A stretch of DNA of 64,000 bases from DSXH01 sp020724325. GTDB lineage: Bacteria > Bacteroidota > Ignavibacteria > Ignavibacteriales > Melioribacteraceae. The notes beneath the pieces are model-generated. The model made no database searches. It was not told the DNA's origin and worked only from the letters and a program-made list of their open reading frames with translations. The translations under genes and the position numbers were made by a program. Shown in pieces: positions 40,506 through 50,171 of this stretch; the first letter of the stretch is position 1, and each line of letters opens with the position of its first letter. The stretch is taken from contig JBFLYW010000012.1 of assembly GCA_040756515.1 (NCBI GenBank), forward strand, positions 30,727 through 94,726, given 5' to 3'.

Positions 40506-42236
40506 ATGCAAAAGGAAATTATACGGCGATTGCAAACAATTCTTTTGTCGTCTATCCTTTTTTCATTGCCCTTCGTGGCTTTTGCCCAAAGCGTATCGCA
40601 AGCCAATTGGAATGACTATTTGGGATCATACGGCAATATTCCGGCCTGGGCAAGCTGGGTGCGCAGTTACGCCAATACAGAGCGGCTGGTTGGTATGTCG
40701 TTATTGGATACAAATCACCAAATCTTACCGAACATGCTCGACAGCTTGGAAAACACAATGAGTCGAGTACCGACAAATATCGATATTATGACAACGGAGG
40801 GCGGTCTCGGCTCGGCAAGGGACACGGCACGCGTGAATGCGTACATGCGTTTCATCGAGAGCGATCAAGCGCAAACCTGGAAAGAAGTGGTACGACAACA
40901 ATCTGTGCGGTTGGCGCTCCTGCCCAATGGTAGTTCTAGAATATACTGGCAAATCGGCAATGAGATCAGCAGTCAAAGCTACAGTAAAACGCTCCGGTTG
41001 TGGAACGGGCAAGACCCCAACAAAGTTGGCGATGGGCAGCCTTACGATATGTTCATCATTCCTCTTTATGTTGAATATCTTCTGGCGCCAACGGTTGAAG
41101 CCATTGATTCTGCCAGCGTCGCGGTTCTTGGGGCGCGTGGACGAATTAAGATTTGCCTCGGGTCGATCACCAATGCGCATAATCCCAATGCACGAGTCTG
41201 GGGTGATTCCTTGTTGAATTATCAGATTGCCGGCACGTTTGCACCATCAATCGCCGGTAAACGCGTTTACGAACTGGTTCACCTAATCACGCTTCACTAC
41301 GTTATGGGTGTGGCGCCAACTTCATCCTGGCAAACCATTATGGATGGATTCAAAACATGGGTCGGTCGGGGCAGTATCACTGGAATTTGGTCAACAGAGG
41401 AAGTCGGCATTCGCGCGGCAACTCGAGGTGCAGGCGCGGTGGTTGGTTCACTTGTGACCGCGCGCTATTTGAATTGGTGTATCACCAACAATTTATCTCC
41501 ACTTCAAGTCCGGACAAACTACTACGGCTGGAATCAAGGTCCCTCTGGAACACGAGTGGACGAGGCTAATCAAACGGTGTATGATTTTCTTGGACCCACG
41601 CGGCTTGCGCTCGTGGAGGCAGCTCAAGTTATTTATGATTTTCCCAACCTCGAAAGCCATGCCTTCTTATCGGAAAATAAAAGCAAAGGTGTCATCTTTA
41701 CTTTTCTGGAAAGAGGGAGCGTTGACACCGGTTATGTTTCTTTGCTGACGCTGCCGAAGAAAGCGTGGGGAAATATTTCCAGCGCCACGGCGCATGTCTT
41801 CACGACCAGCGGTCATCAAGTTGTGCCTCTTGCCCTTACTACCACAGGCGATTCTTTCCGCTTACAGCCAGCGACGACGATTCCTCTCGGTCGGGAAGTG
41901 GCTATCATAATACACATTGCAACAAGCCCGCTCACCACCGTCAATGAAGGAGGAGTACAGTTGCTGCATTCTTTTGCGCTGGAACAAAACTATCCGAATC
42001 CGTTCAATCCCACAACTACAATTCGTTTTTCATTACCTCAGTCTGGACACGTAACATTAAAAGTTTACGATATTTTAGGAAGAGAAGTTGCAATCCTTGT
42101 AGATGAATACAAAAGACCTGGTAGATACAGTTCTACGTTCTACACTCTACGTTCTACACTTCCTTCCGGCGTTTACTTTTATCAATTAACTGCCGGGAAT
42201 TTTTATCAAGTTCGAAAAGCAATTTTAATACGCTGA
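40506..42236 (+). CDS. Secreted TIM-barrel-type hydrolase with T9SS sorting domain
   Basis: 576 residues, AGGAGG before the ATG. Signal peptide (ending VAFAQ), a catalytic region of about 450 residues, then NYPNPFNPTTTIRFSLP and a type IX sorting domain ending QVRKAILIR. The motifs IYWQIGNEIS and GIWSTEEVGI each carry a Glu placed as the acid/base and nucleophile of clan-A-type glycoside hydrolases, so a carbohydrate hydrolase is likely; I cannot name the family. Base composition is clearly richer in G+C than its neighbours, while the last ~200 bases are nearly identical to the other array genes, so the catalytic part looks imported and joined to a local tail. Confidence 0.65.
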   Translation: MQKEIIRRLQTILLSSILFSLPFVAFAQSVSQANWNDYLGSYGNIPAWASWVRSYANTERLVGMSLLDTNHQILPNMLDSLENTMSRVPTNIDIMTTEGGLGSARDTARVNAYMRFIESDQAQTWKEVVRQQSVRLALLPNGSSRIYWQIGNEISSQSYSKTLRLWNGQDPNKVGDGQPYDMFIIPLYVEYLLAPTVEAIDSASVAVLGARGRIKICLGSITNAHNPNARVWGDSLLNYQIAGTFAPSIAGKRVYELVHLITLHYVMGVAPTSSWQTIMDGFKTWVGRGSITGIWSTEEVGIRAATRGAGAVVGSLVTARYLNWCITNNLSPLQVRTNYYGWNQGPSGTRVDEANQTVYDFLGPTRLALVEAAQVIYDFPNLESHAFLSENKSKGVIFTFLERGSVDTGYVSLLTLPKKAWGNISSATAHVFTTSGHQVVPLALTTTGDSFRLQPATTIPLGREVAIIIHIATSPLTTVNEGGVQLLHSFALEQNYPNPFNPTTTIRFSLPQSGHVTLKVYDILGREVAILVDEYKRPGRYSSTFYTLRSTLPSGVYFYQLTAGNFYQVRKAILIR

Positions 42237-42285
42237 TATTTAAAGAGTGATTCAAGCGCATAAACTTTTCATGGAGAATTATTAT

Positions 42286-44346
42286 ATGAAATTGTTAAAA
42301 ATGTTCGTTTGTTTTTTTCTGCTCAACATCGCCGTCTTTGCCCAGCAAGCGTTGACTGTCAAAATTACCTCGCCGCAAAACGGTGCGACTGTAAGCGGAA
42401 CTGTTACGGTCTCTGGAACCAGTACCGGTGCGACCGCCGTATCGCTTTCTGTCGATCATAGCACTTTTGAAAAAGCCAACGGTTTGAATCCGTGGGACGT
42501 AGTGTTTGAACCCGGTTCGCTCTCCAGCGGCTCTCGTAAATTCATTGCGCGAGCCGAGAATGGTTCCGGTTCCATTGCTTTTGACAGTATCAGTGTAACC
42601 GTTTCAGCACCACCGCCCGGTTCGCAGAGCATCACGTATCATTCTTCGGTTGACGGCGAGGCGCTCACCTCATTGCTTTGGGTTCCTAAAAATTTCAACC
42701 CGCAAGCCGGTAAAGTTCCACTCTTTGTTTATTTGCACGGCGGCGGCGGACTTGGCACATTCAATCCGGCGATGACGCCGGAGTTTGACAGCCGCGGATG
42801 GATAGCGCTTGCGCCAGATGGACGAAGATGGAAACTCGCCTTTAAAGGATGCTCGTGGCAAACCTCAGCTGCGTATGTTGATAATCCAAATCCCGATGTT
42901 GGACCCGGCGAGCGCGACATTCTCGACGCTATCACGTGGGCAAAGGCGAACTTTCCGATAGATGAAGATCGAATTTACCTTTCCGGCTTTTCGATGGGCG
43001 GGCGCGGAACTTACATCATCGGGCTGAAAAATCCAGATCTCTTTGCTGCAATCGCACCGCTTGGTCCAGCATCCGATATGTATGAAATTTTTGTACGCCG
43101 TCCCGAACCCGCTGCTTGCAAAGAAGGTATGACAGGGGGCAAGCCGGGTGACAGCCCGTTCGTCAATACAATGTACACGATTACCAGCGGACGCTTTCTA
43201 GTGGAGAATGCTTACAATCTGCCGGTCTATCATGGGCACGGCACGCAGGATGGGGTTGCAAATAACATTGCCGCTTCGGGAATTTATTTGCACGGTGCGC
43301 ACATGCTGATGGATACTTCGTGGAACGGATGTCACGGCAGCACGAATCTCTGCTTTGGTCATACGCCAACTTTATCGGAGCTGCGCTCACGTCATCCGGA
43401 TGGCTACGACTGGGCATTCATGTTTACACCGGTTCCACATCAGGTTGACAGCAAATGGGTTACGGGCACAACGCCTGCCTCCGGCATCAGCGGTGTAGTT
43501 GATCCGCAAAATCCTGGCAAGTTGATCGGTATGATGGAATTTTTAAGCCGCCGTACACGTGTTAATAATCCAAAGACTGTTGTTTATAAATCTTACACAG
43601 ATAAGCATCGCAAAGCGTATTGGTTGGAGCTTGATATCACTACACCGTGGACGAACAAACCCGGCGCAATTCGTACAACGCGCAAGCCAGAAACCAATGC
43701 GCTGGAAATCGAGCTGAGCCGTGCCGATACGGTAACTTTTGATCTCGCACGTGCCGCGTTAACAATTAGCAAAGCCAAGCCGCTCACCTTAACGCTTAAA
43801 AGGTTAGTCGAGCCAATCTTCGATCCCGCATTGGAGTCTGGAGGAGAAACACTTAATCCTACACTTGTGTTGAGTGGAGCTTTTTCCTCGCTCACCAACG
43901 TAACGGTTCATGCCAATGGTGTGCCGCTCTCTCAATCGTTGATAAAGCGGACAGCCGATAAAATCGGGCTCGGTCCGATTACTCTCAGCAGTCCAACTAC
44001 ACTTTTGGTTTTCGCCGAGACCACGACTTCGGTGTACTCTGAAACCAATGGGGCGCTTCCTACTCGTTTCGCGCTTGAGCAGAATTATCCAAATCCGTTT
44101 AATCCAGAAACAACGATAGAGTATGAAATACCATCAAACGAGAAAGCTGAGATGATAAAAGTTACGTTGAAAGTTTATGATGCTTTAGGAAGAGAAGTTG
44201 CTACCCTTGTAGATGAATACAAAAGACCTGGGAAATACAGTTCTACGTTCTACACTCTACGTTCTACACTTCCTTCCGGCGTTTACTTTTATCAATTAAC
44301 TGCCGGGAAATTTTCTCAAGTGCGCAAAGCCGTTCTAATACGATAA
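42286..44346 (+). CDS. Secreted Ig-like/alpha-beta hydrolase (CE1-like esterase) with T9SS sorting domain
   Basis: 686 residues from ATG 42286 with GGAG upstream. Order: signal peptide (FLLNIAVFAQ), Ig-like domain (ALTVKITSPQNGATVSGT, about 20-105), an alpha/beta-hydrolase (about 110-400) with VYLHGGGGLG, APDGRRW and the nucleophile elbow SGFSMGGRGTY, a late GHGTQDG (likely Asp), then a beta-rich region and the sorting domain from NYPNPFNPETTIEYEIP. It resembles polyhydroxybutyrate-depolymerase/feruloyl-esterase (CE1) enzymes, which release acyl or phenolic groups from plant polymers; that fits the pectin genes in the window. Exported across the outer membrane by T9SS. Confidence 0.8.
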   Translation: MKLLKMFVCFFLLNIAVFAQQALTVKITSPQNGATVSGTVTVSGTSTGATAVSLSVDHSTFEKANGLNPWDVVFEPGSLSSGSRKFIARAENGSGSIAFDSISVTVSAPPPGSQSITYHSSVDGEALTSLLWVPKNFNPQAGKVPLFVYLHGGGGLGTFNPAMTPEFDSRGWIALAPDGRRWKLAFKGCSWQTSAAYVDNPNPDVGPGERDILDAITWAKANFPIDEDRIYLSGFSMGGRGTYIIGLKNPDLFAAIAPLGPASDMYEIFVRRPEPAACKEGMTGGKPGDSPFVNTMYTITSGRFLVENAYNLPVYHGHGTQDGVANNIAASGIYLHGAHMLMDTSWNGCHGSTNLCFGHTPTLSELRSRHPDGYDWAFMFTPVPHQVDSKWVTGTTPASGISGVVDPQNPGKLIGMMEFLSRRTRVNNPKTVVYKSYTDKHRKAYWLELDITTPWTNKPGAIRTTRKPETNALEIELSRADTVTFDLARAALTISKAKPLTLTLKRLVEPIFDPALESGGETLNPTLVLSGAFSSLTNVTVHANGVPLSQSLIKRTADKIGLGPITLSSPTTLLVFAETTTSVYSETNGALPTRFALEQNYPNPFNPETTIEYEIPSNEKAEMIKVTLKVYDALGREVATLVDEYKRPGKYSSTFYTLRSTLPSGVYFYQLTAGKFSQVRKAVLIR

Positions 44347-44395
44347 AATCTAAAGAGTAAATCAATCGGATAAATTTTTCAAGGAGAAGCTTGAT

Positions 44396-45832
44396 ATGAA
44401 AATGCTAAAAATGTTTATTAGTTTTTTTCTGTTCAACTTAGCAGTCTTTGCACAGCAAGCTTTGAATGTCAAAATCCTTTCACCGCAAAGCGGAACCACC
44501 GGCAAAACAGATGGCACTGTCGTTATCTCATCTCGTAACCCAAAATCCGGTATTCTGTTTTATGCGAGCTATCTTTATAAAGATAACGTTGCTGCAGTGT
44601 CTAATCCGCATATTATTGGTGCGCTATTCCAAATTTATTGGAGCGAAGTTGAGACGAGCGATAGTGTGTACGCATGGGAATCTCTCGAGGCGCAAATGCA
44701 GCCGTGGCTCAATGCCGGCAAAAAGATAGCGCTGCGTTTCATGTGGTCGAGCAGCGGCTATTGGCCTGATCCTTCGGCTAAAACACCCACACCGCAATGG
44801 GTGTGGAATCGCGGTGCTAAGTTTGCCTTTCATTCCGCGAGTCGTACAGAAATTCCTTTGATTTGGGATCCCATCTATAAACGCTATGCTGTTCGATTTA
44901 TGAAAGAAGCGGCTAGAAAGTTCGACGCGGATACGACGATTCTGTTTCTTGACGTAACGCCTGGAGCGGAGACTAATCCGTACCGTTTCGGCACTATTGA
45001 TCAAATCGATCCCGATTTTCGTCAAAGGTTTCGCAGCGCTACATCCAGCGACGGGCGAGTGTTTGAGGACAGTCTATGGATAACGACCGTGCAAAGTTAC
45101 ATAGATTCGAGCGCTTCAATTTTTGGGCAATTGCCTTTGCTGGTCACATTGAATCGCGGCGGCATGCCAGATGGCCCAAATCGTTTAATTGATTTCGGAA
45201 ATTATGCCGCTACGCGTAAATTCTACGTCGGACAGAACGGATTGAAAGGCAGCAGCTATCTCACCAGCTCGGAAAGCAAATCTGCATTCTTGAATTGGGC
45301 AGCCCAAACGAAATTATTTTTCGAGATGGTCGCAGCTACCGGCGGTACTACAGGCACGTTAATGGAAGTAATGCATGCAGCTTTGCGAATACGATGTAGT
45401 TATCTGAATGTTTATGCGATTGACGTACTCCGAGGTACAGTTGGGCATTCCAGCTATGACCCGGAGTACGAAAATGCATTACAATTTGGCGCTGCAGAGC
45501 TAAAAGGTGTTACAACTGCTATCGATGAAAATGATGACGAAAAATCCATACCCGCTGTTTTCGAATTGCATCAGAACTATCCCAATCCATTTAATCCGGA
45601 GACGGTTATCAGTTTCAGTTTGCCAAAACCGGGTAGTGTTAAAATAAAAATTTATGACGTGCTTGGTAACGAAGTAAGAACATTGATTGATGAAGAAAGA
45701 TTTGCCGGCAAGCATAACATTTACTGGAACTCAACGGATAATTCCGGCAGAAGGGTTGCAAGTGGAATTTACTTCTATACAATTTCTGCGGATAACTTTA
45801 CACAAACCAAGAAGATGGTTTTGATGAAATAA
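44396..45832 (+). CDS. Secreted TIM-barrel protein (GH42-like) with T9SS sorting domain
   Basis: 478 residues, AAGGAGAAG upstream. It starts with the array-type signal and short Ig-like block (MKMLKMFISFFLFNLAVFAQ, LNVKILSPQSG), then at about residue 50 changes to a TIM-barrel with GALFQIYWSEVETSDSVYAW, PWLNAGKKIALRFMW and ILFLDVTPGAET, the style of GH42-like beta-galactosidases. The sorting domain (NYPNPFNPETVISFSLPKPG ... GIYFYTISADNF) belongs to a different subtype from its upstream neighbours and is not part of the homogenised set. Substrate not determinable. Confidence 0.7.
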   Translation: MKMLKMFISFFLFNLAVFAQQALNVKILSPQSGTTGKTDGTVVISSRNPKSGILFYASYLYKDNVAAVSNPHIIGALFQIYWSEVETSDSVYAWESLEAQMQPWLNAGKKIALRFMWSSSGYWPDPSAKTPTPQWVWNRGAKFAFHSASRTEIPLIWDPIYKRYAVRFMKEAARKFDADTTILFLDVTPGAETNPYRFGTIDQIDPDFRQRFRSATSSDGRVFEDSLWITTVQSYIDSSASIFGQLPLLVTLNRGGMPDGPNRLIDFGNYAATRKFYVGQNGLKGSSYLTSSESKSAFLNWAAQTKLFFEMVAATGGTTGTLMEVMHAALRIRCSYLNVYAIDVLRGTVGHSSYDPEYENALQFGAAELKGVTTAIDENDDEKSIPAVFELHQNYPNPFNPETVISFSLPKPGSVKIKIYDVLGNEVRTLIDEERFAGKHNIYWNSTDNSGRRVASGIYFYTISADNFTQTKKMVLMK

Positions 45833-45861
45833 GGACAAATGTCATAAGTAAGTGATTTTTT

Positions 45862-45894
45862 CAACCTCGAAGGTTGTGTCCTTCGAGGTTGAAA
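45862..45894 (+). repeat. Inverted repeat after the T9SS array
   Basis: CAACCTCGAAGG and CCTTCGAGGTTG form a 12-bp hairpin with a short loop. It resembles the CCTTGAAGG elements elsewhere and lies between the convergent ends of the array and the minus-strand gene, where it could end both transcripts. Confidence 0.7.
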
Positions 45895-45902
45895 AGCAGT
45901 AT

Positions 45903-46949
45903 TTACTTAATTCCAACCGATTCTTTCAAAAACAATTTCTGTAATTCTTTTTTCTTTCTACTCTTCCAAACACCTTTATGATAGGCATAACCTGCAATCA
46001 ACGGCATTGCTAACGTAGCTTCGGAATAGACCATTTGTTCATAAGTAGTTTCAACTTTGCCCCAAGAGCTGGCTTCTTTAAGAGTAGAACTTGAAAGCGC
46101 TCCATCGCGGACGTCTGCAACAGTAACCTGAACAGCATACTTATGCATCGGTGCATCTTCCTGAAGAATGTCTGCTGCTACAACAATATCCTGTGTAAAG
46201 TTTTTAGGTACGCCGCCGCCAATCATAAAAATTCCGGTCTCCTTGTTGTTTAGTTTAATCTGTGTCAGCTCATAAAAATCTTTTCCGGAATCGAATGAAA
46301 GATGTTTATCCGGATTATTATGCTGGTGCATTACAATTCCAAATCCGGCTGAGCAGTCTGAAAATGCCGGCACGAAGATCGGAACATTATTCTTGTAAGC
46401 TGCCCAGATTACACTGTCATCAACTTTTGGTCCGCCGTTATCTTCGAGATATTTTCCGAAGTGCCACAGTAACTCTCGCGATGAGTAAGGACGCGGTTCA
46501 AGCGAATCGAATATTTTTGCAGTCGTATCATCGCAAATGCGAAGTTCGTCCTCATCAATAAATGTATCGTAGATACGATCTATGTGGAGGTCGCGCATAA
46601 GGTTATCATCTACAAATGGCGACCCGATATAATGCTTAAAGCCAAGTGCCTCAAAGAAATCCTGATCAACCATTATTGCACCGGTAGATACTATTGCGTC
46701 AACCATGTTGTTGTTTATAAGATCAGAAACTACACGTTTCAGTCCGGCACTGAAAAGACTTCCGGCTAAAGTGAGAATTACTGCGCATTCTTTATCTTCG
46801 AGCATCTTTACATAAATTGTTGCTGCGCGGTTCAGATCTCTTGCAGAAAACGCCATGCTTTCCATCGAGTCCACAAGCTTAACTACATTATGCTCTTTAA
46901 TGTCTATATGTTTGATTACATCCTTTAAGAAATCACTTTTTGCTGCCAT
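45903..46949 (-). CDS. Deoxyhypusine synthase-like protein
   Basis: 348 residues from ATG at 46949 (MAAKSDFLKDVIKHI), preceded by AAAGGGA; the longer frame to 47003 is not supported. It has the deoxyhypusine synthase fold motifs: VILTLAGSLFSAGLKRVV, VSTGAIMVDQDF, FVPAFSDCSAGFG, GGGVPKN and the active-site lysine segment ASSWGKVETTYEQMV. Eukaryotic and archaeal enzymes transfer aminobutyl from spermidine to eIF5A; bacteria lack eIF5A, so bacterial members probably act on free polyamines, as homospermidine synthase does. Upstream is a dehydratase/epimerase gene on the same strand. Confidence 0.85.
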   Translation of the reverse strand: MAAKSDFLKDVIKHIDIKEHNVVKLVDSMESMAFSARDLNRAATIYVKMLEDKECAVILTLAGSLFSAGLKRVVSDLINNNMVDAIVSTGAIMVDQDFFEALGFKHYIGSPFVDDNLMRDLHIDRIYDTFIDEDELRICDDTTAKIFDSLEPRPYSSRELLWHFGKYLEDNGGPKVDDSVIWAAYKNNVPIFVPAFSDCSAGFGIVMHQHNNPDKHLSFDSGKDFYELTQIKLNNKETGIFMIGGGVPKNFTQDIVVAADILQEDAPMHKYAVQVTVADVRDGALSSSTLKEASSWGKVETTYEQMVYSEATLAMPLIAGYAYHKGVWKSRKKKELQKLFLKESVGIK

Positions 46950-47058
46950 CGTTTTTCCCTTTATCAATTTAGAAATTTTATTGGCAAATATAATTAAAAA
47001 CAATTGAGAATTGAGAATGGAGAATTGAGAATGGAGAATGGAGAATTAATGGAATGAA

Positions 47059-48105
47059 TTAGAAAAAATATTTTGCCAGTTTTAGAATTCCTTGTTTCCA
47101 AGGAACACGGTGAGTGATTCCAGATTGATTTTTAAACGAATCCAGATTTTCTAAATACCATTTGTAATTACGTATCAATGCATCTTTATTAGAAAATTGT
47201 GGAGTAAAGCAAAGTATCTGCTCAGCTTTTTCGATCGATACAAATGAATCTTTTGAAGCTGTCTCGTAAACCCATTTGTATAAAGGTGAGAGTTTAAGTA
47301 TTTCTAATAATTTGAGTGTCCAGATAACAGGTTTTTCCGGCAGTGAAATTATTTTTTTCCCGAAACCAGCATAATCTAAAACTGTTTGATAGTCTTCTTT
47401 CATAGTAGTAAAATCTTTTGCACCGATATTGAAAGTATCATTTACATTTTCATCCGGAAGAGTAATAGTTAATTCAATTGCTTTGCATAGATCCTCTACG
47501 TCAAGCAGCTGATAACGGTTATCGCCTTTGCCAATTATCGGAAAATTTCTACCATCTTTAACCCAATCATAAAAAAGAGCAAAGACTCCAAGCCGTTCTG
47601 GTCCAATGAAAGATTTTGGACGGAGGATTGGCACGCACATTCCTTTTTTTCTGTATTCAAGACAAATTTTTTCCGCTTCAATTTTTGCATTGCCGTATGA
47701 TCCAACACCATCAAGTTTATCAGTTTCATAGATAGGGTGATGATCAGGAATTCCATAAACAGCGGTTGAAGAAATATGTACAAATTTTTTGATACGGTTT
47801 AAGAATGCTTCATGAATTAACAGTCGTGTTCCTTCAATATCCGTAGAACGAATTTCTTCAGTGGAATAAAGCGGTAATGCTGCTGCTGAATGAATGACAA
47901 TATCCGTATCTTTCATTGCATGTTTAACAATAGAGCTGTTCCGGATATCTCCTTTAATCACTTTAACTTTATTCACAACATCCAGGTAATTAAAATCGGC
48001 GATATCGAAAGAAGTTATTTGGTAATCTTTCATCAATAAGTAGCGGATCAGATTAATTCCTAAAAATCCAGCACCTCCGGTTACTAAAATTCTCATTTTC
48101 TTCAT
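47059..48105 (-). CDS. NAD-dependent sugar epimerase/dehydratase family protein
   Basis: 348 residues. Extended SDR with RILVTGGAGFLGINLIRYL (NAD loop) at the start, HSAAALPLY, SSTAVYG, YGNAKIEAEKI (YxxxK) near residue 140, and ILRPKSFIGPERLG. The substrate is probably a nucleotide sugar or sterol-like compound; the family does not allow a finer call. The gene is divergent from the ribosomal operon, with about 65 bases between it and the -35 of rplM, and is followed by the deoxyhypusine synthase-like gene. Confidence 0.85.
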   Translation of the reverse strand: MKKMRILVTGGAGFLGINLIRYLLMKDYQITSFDIADFNYLDVVNKVKVIKGDIRNSSIVKHAMKDTDIVIHSAAALPLYSTEEIRSTDIEGTRLLIHEAFLNRIKKFVHISSTAVYGIPDHHPIYETDKLDGVGSYGNAKIEAEKICLEYRKKGMCVPILRPKSFIGPERLGVFALFYDWVKDGRNFPIIGKGDNRYQLLDVEDLCKAIELTITLPDENVNDTFNIGAKDFTTMKEDYQTVLDYAGFGKKIISLPEKPVIWTLKLLEILKLSPLYKWVYETASKDSFVSIEKAEQILCFTPQFSNKDALIRNYKWYLENLDSFKNQSGITHRVPWKQGILKLAKYFF

Positions 48106-48170
48106 TTTTTTGATGTTTATGGGAATAAGAAATAAATTCAGAGGTAAGTTATTAAAAAATCAGCATTTTC

Positions 48171-48199
48171 TTGACATTCTTGCCATATAAAAATATATT
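48171..48199 (+). promoter_or_regulatory. Promoter of the rplM operon
   Basis: TTGACA (48171-48176), 17 bases, TATATT (48194-48199), about 40 bases upstream of the rplM start. This is a near-ideal sigma-70 promoter, useful because it shows which -35/-10 form this genome uses. Confidence 0.75.
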
Positions 48200-48240
48200 T
48201 GAAACCTTTGGAAAACAGAATTTCGTATTTGGAGGATGTT

Positions 48241-48681
48241 TTGAAGCAAGAAAGAATAACAAGATCAATTAAAACTGAAGATGCTAACCATAAATGGTTT
48301 TTAGTCGATGCAAAAGACCAGGTTTTAGGAAGATTAGCTGCTAAAGTTGCAGGAATTATTAGAGGTAAGAATAAAGCCATTTTTACACCTCATACAGATA
48401 CAGGTGATTTTGTAGTTATTATCAACGCAGAAAAAGTTAGATTAACCGGAAAGAGAGAAACACTTAAGACATACGTACATCACTCAATGTATCCTGGCGG
48501 ACTAAAAGTGCGAAGTTATGCAGAAGTAATGGCTAAGAAACCGGAATTTGTTGTTGAGAATGCTGTAAAAGGAATGCTTCCTAAAACACGTCTTGGTAAA
48601 AAACTAATAAAGAAATTAAAAGTTTATTCGGGTGAATCGCATCCGCATTCTGCGCAGAAACCTGAATTAATAAGTTTATAA
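48241..48681 (+). CDS. rplM: 50S ribosomal protein L13
   Basis: 146 residues, the normal L13 length, from TTG at 48241 (MKQERITRSIKTEDANHKW). GGAGG at 48231-48235 fixes this start; a longer frame from 48199 would include the ribosome site. Typical motifs are WFLVDAKDQVLGRLAAKVA, TPHTDTGDFVVIINAEK and VKGMLPKTRLGKK. It opens the translation operon and is followed by rpsI after 12 bases. Confidence 0.96.
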   Translation: MKQERITRSIKTEDANHKWFLVDAKDQVLGRLAAKVAGIIRGKNKAIFTPHTDTGDFVVIINAEKVRLTGKRETLKTYVHHSMYPGGLKVRSYAEVMAKKPEFVVENAVKGMLPKTRLGKKLIKKLKVYSGESHPHSAQKPELISL

Positions 48682-48693
48682 TGGAGCGATTTA

Positions 48694-49080
48694 ATGGTCG
48701 ATAAAATTTTTGTGGGAAGAAGAAAAAATGCAATTGCCAGAGTCTATTTAAGAAGCGGTTCTGGTAAAGTTGTTATTAATGACAAAGAAGTGGAAAAATA
48801 TTTTCCGCTTAAAGAGCATAGAGATAACATTCAGCTTCCGTTTATTGCTACAGAAACTGTCGGCAAATATGATGTCTTTGCTAATACTAATGGCGGTGGT
48901 ATTTCTGGTCAGTCCGATGCTATCCGATTAGGAATTTCCAGAGCATTAGAAGAGATAAATCCGGAATTCCGTTCTTCGCTAAAATCGGAAGGATTGTTAA
49001 AGAGAGATCCAAGAATGGTAGAAAGAAAGAAATACGGACAGAAGAAAGCAAGGAAAAGATTCCAATTCTCTAAGAGATAA
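48694..49080 (+). CDS. rpsI: 30S ribosomal protein S9
   Basis: 128 residues. It starts VGRRKNAIARVYLRSGSGKV in style and ends in the conserved basic tail RKKYGQKKARKRFQFSKR, which reaches into the ribosomal P site. It is paired with rplM as in most bacteria. The following 111-base gap holds a small TCCCGA/TCGGGA hairpin (49133-49148) of the dispersed-repeat type. Confidence 0.97.
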   Translation: MVDKIFVGRRKNAIARVYLRSGSGKVVINDKEVEKYFPLKEHRDNIQLPFIATETVGKYDVFANTNGGGISGQSDAIRLGISRALEEINPEFRSSLKSEGLLKRDPRMVERKKYGQKKARKRFQFSKR

Positions 49081-49191
49081 TAAAGAATTAATTAATTTAT
49101 TCACCAGACATACTCTTGGATTTGTCACCGTGTCCCGATAAATCGGGATGAAAGACAAAGATGATAAGAGTAGAAGAAAAACGGAGAAAAC

Positions 49192-50145
49192 ATGTCAAAA
49201 GTAGAGCTAACAGAGCTTATTGAATCAGGTGCACACTTCGGTCATTTAACACGCCGATGGAATCCCAAAATGAAACCTTACATTTTTATGGAAAAGAATG
49301 GGATTCATATAATTGATTTGAAGAAGACCCAGCAAGCCATTGAATCTGCTGCACAAGCAATGACGGGGATAGTATCAACCGGCAAGAGGGTTCTATTTGT
49401 GGGTACAAAGAAACAAGCCAAGAGTACTATTGCAGCCGAAGCGAAAAGATCGGATAGTAACTGGGTAAGTGAAAGATGGCTTGGCGGAATGCTTACTAAT
49501 TTTTCTACAATCCGAAAGAGCATTAAACGGCTTCAGAACATCGAAAAGATGGAAAGCGATGGAACATTCGAAAAAATCACAAAGAAAGAACGTCTCTTTT
49601 TAACACGTGAAAAAGATAAGCTTAGAAAAGTTCTTGATGGTGTGGAAACAATGTCTAAAATTCCCGGAGCTTTATTTGTAGTTGATATTAAGAAAGAATC
49701 TATTGCTGTAAAGGAAGCGTTAAGACTTAATGTTCCGATATTTGCAATAGTAGATACAAATTGCGACCCAGAACCAATTGATTATTTAATACCGGCAAAC
49801 GACGATGCCTCTAGAGCCATTGAAATTATTACGAAAGTTATTGCCGACGCGGTTATTGAAGGTACTGCAAAATCTAAAGAATTGAGAGCACAGGAAGCTG
49901 CAGAAAAGGAAAGAGAAAAGAAAACAACTGAAGTAGATACTACTGATACAGATAAGAAAGAGGCTAAAGGAAAAGTAAGAAGAGTACGCCTTGAAAATAA
50001 AGATGATAAAAGAGGGAGACCCCGAACTGATAGAAAAGAAAAACCCGGTTCAAAACCAGAAAAAAGAACTGATGAAAAAAGTGATCTAAAAAGCGAGTTT
50101 AAACCGGAATCAAAACAAGATAATAAAGAAGAATCCAGCAACTAA
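49192..50145 (+). CDS. rpsB: 30S ribosomal protein S2 with long charged C-terminal extension
   Basis: 317 residues. The first 230 are standard S2: AHFGHLTRRWNPKMKPYIF, GTKKQAKSTIAAEA, RWLGGMLTNFSTI, and IFAIVDTNCDPEPIDYLIPANDDA. After that comes a tail of about 85 residues almost entirely Lys, Glu, Asp, Arg, Ser and Pro, predicted disordered. Shorter tails of this type occur in related phyla; this one is long. tsf follows after 26 bases, the usual pairing. Confidence 0.96.
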   Translation: MSKVELTELIESGAHFGHLTRRWNPKMKPYIFMEKNGIHIIDLKKTQQAIESAAQAMTGIVSTGKRVLFVGTKKQAKSTIAAEAKRSDSNWVSERWLGGMLTNFSTIRKSIKRLQNIEKMESDGTFEKITKKERLFLTREKDKLRKVLDGVETMSKIPGALFVVDIKKESIAVKEALRLNVPIFAIVDTNCDPEPIDYLIPANDDASRAIEIITKVIADAVIEGTAKSKELRAQEAAEKEREKKTTEVDTTDTDKKEAKGKVRRVRLENKDDKRGRPRTDRKEKPGSKPEKRTDEKSDLKSEFKPESKQDNKEESSN

Positions 50146-50171
50146 GAATTTTGAAAAAAGGGAAATAGAAA

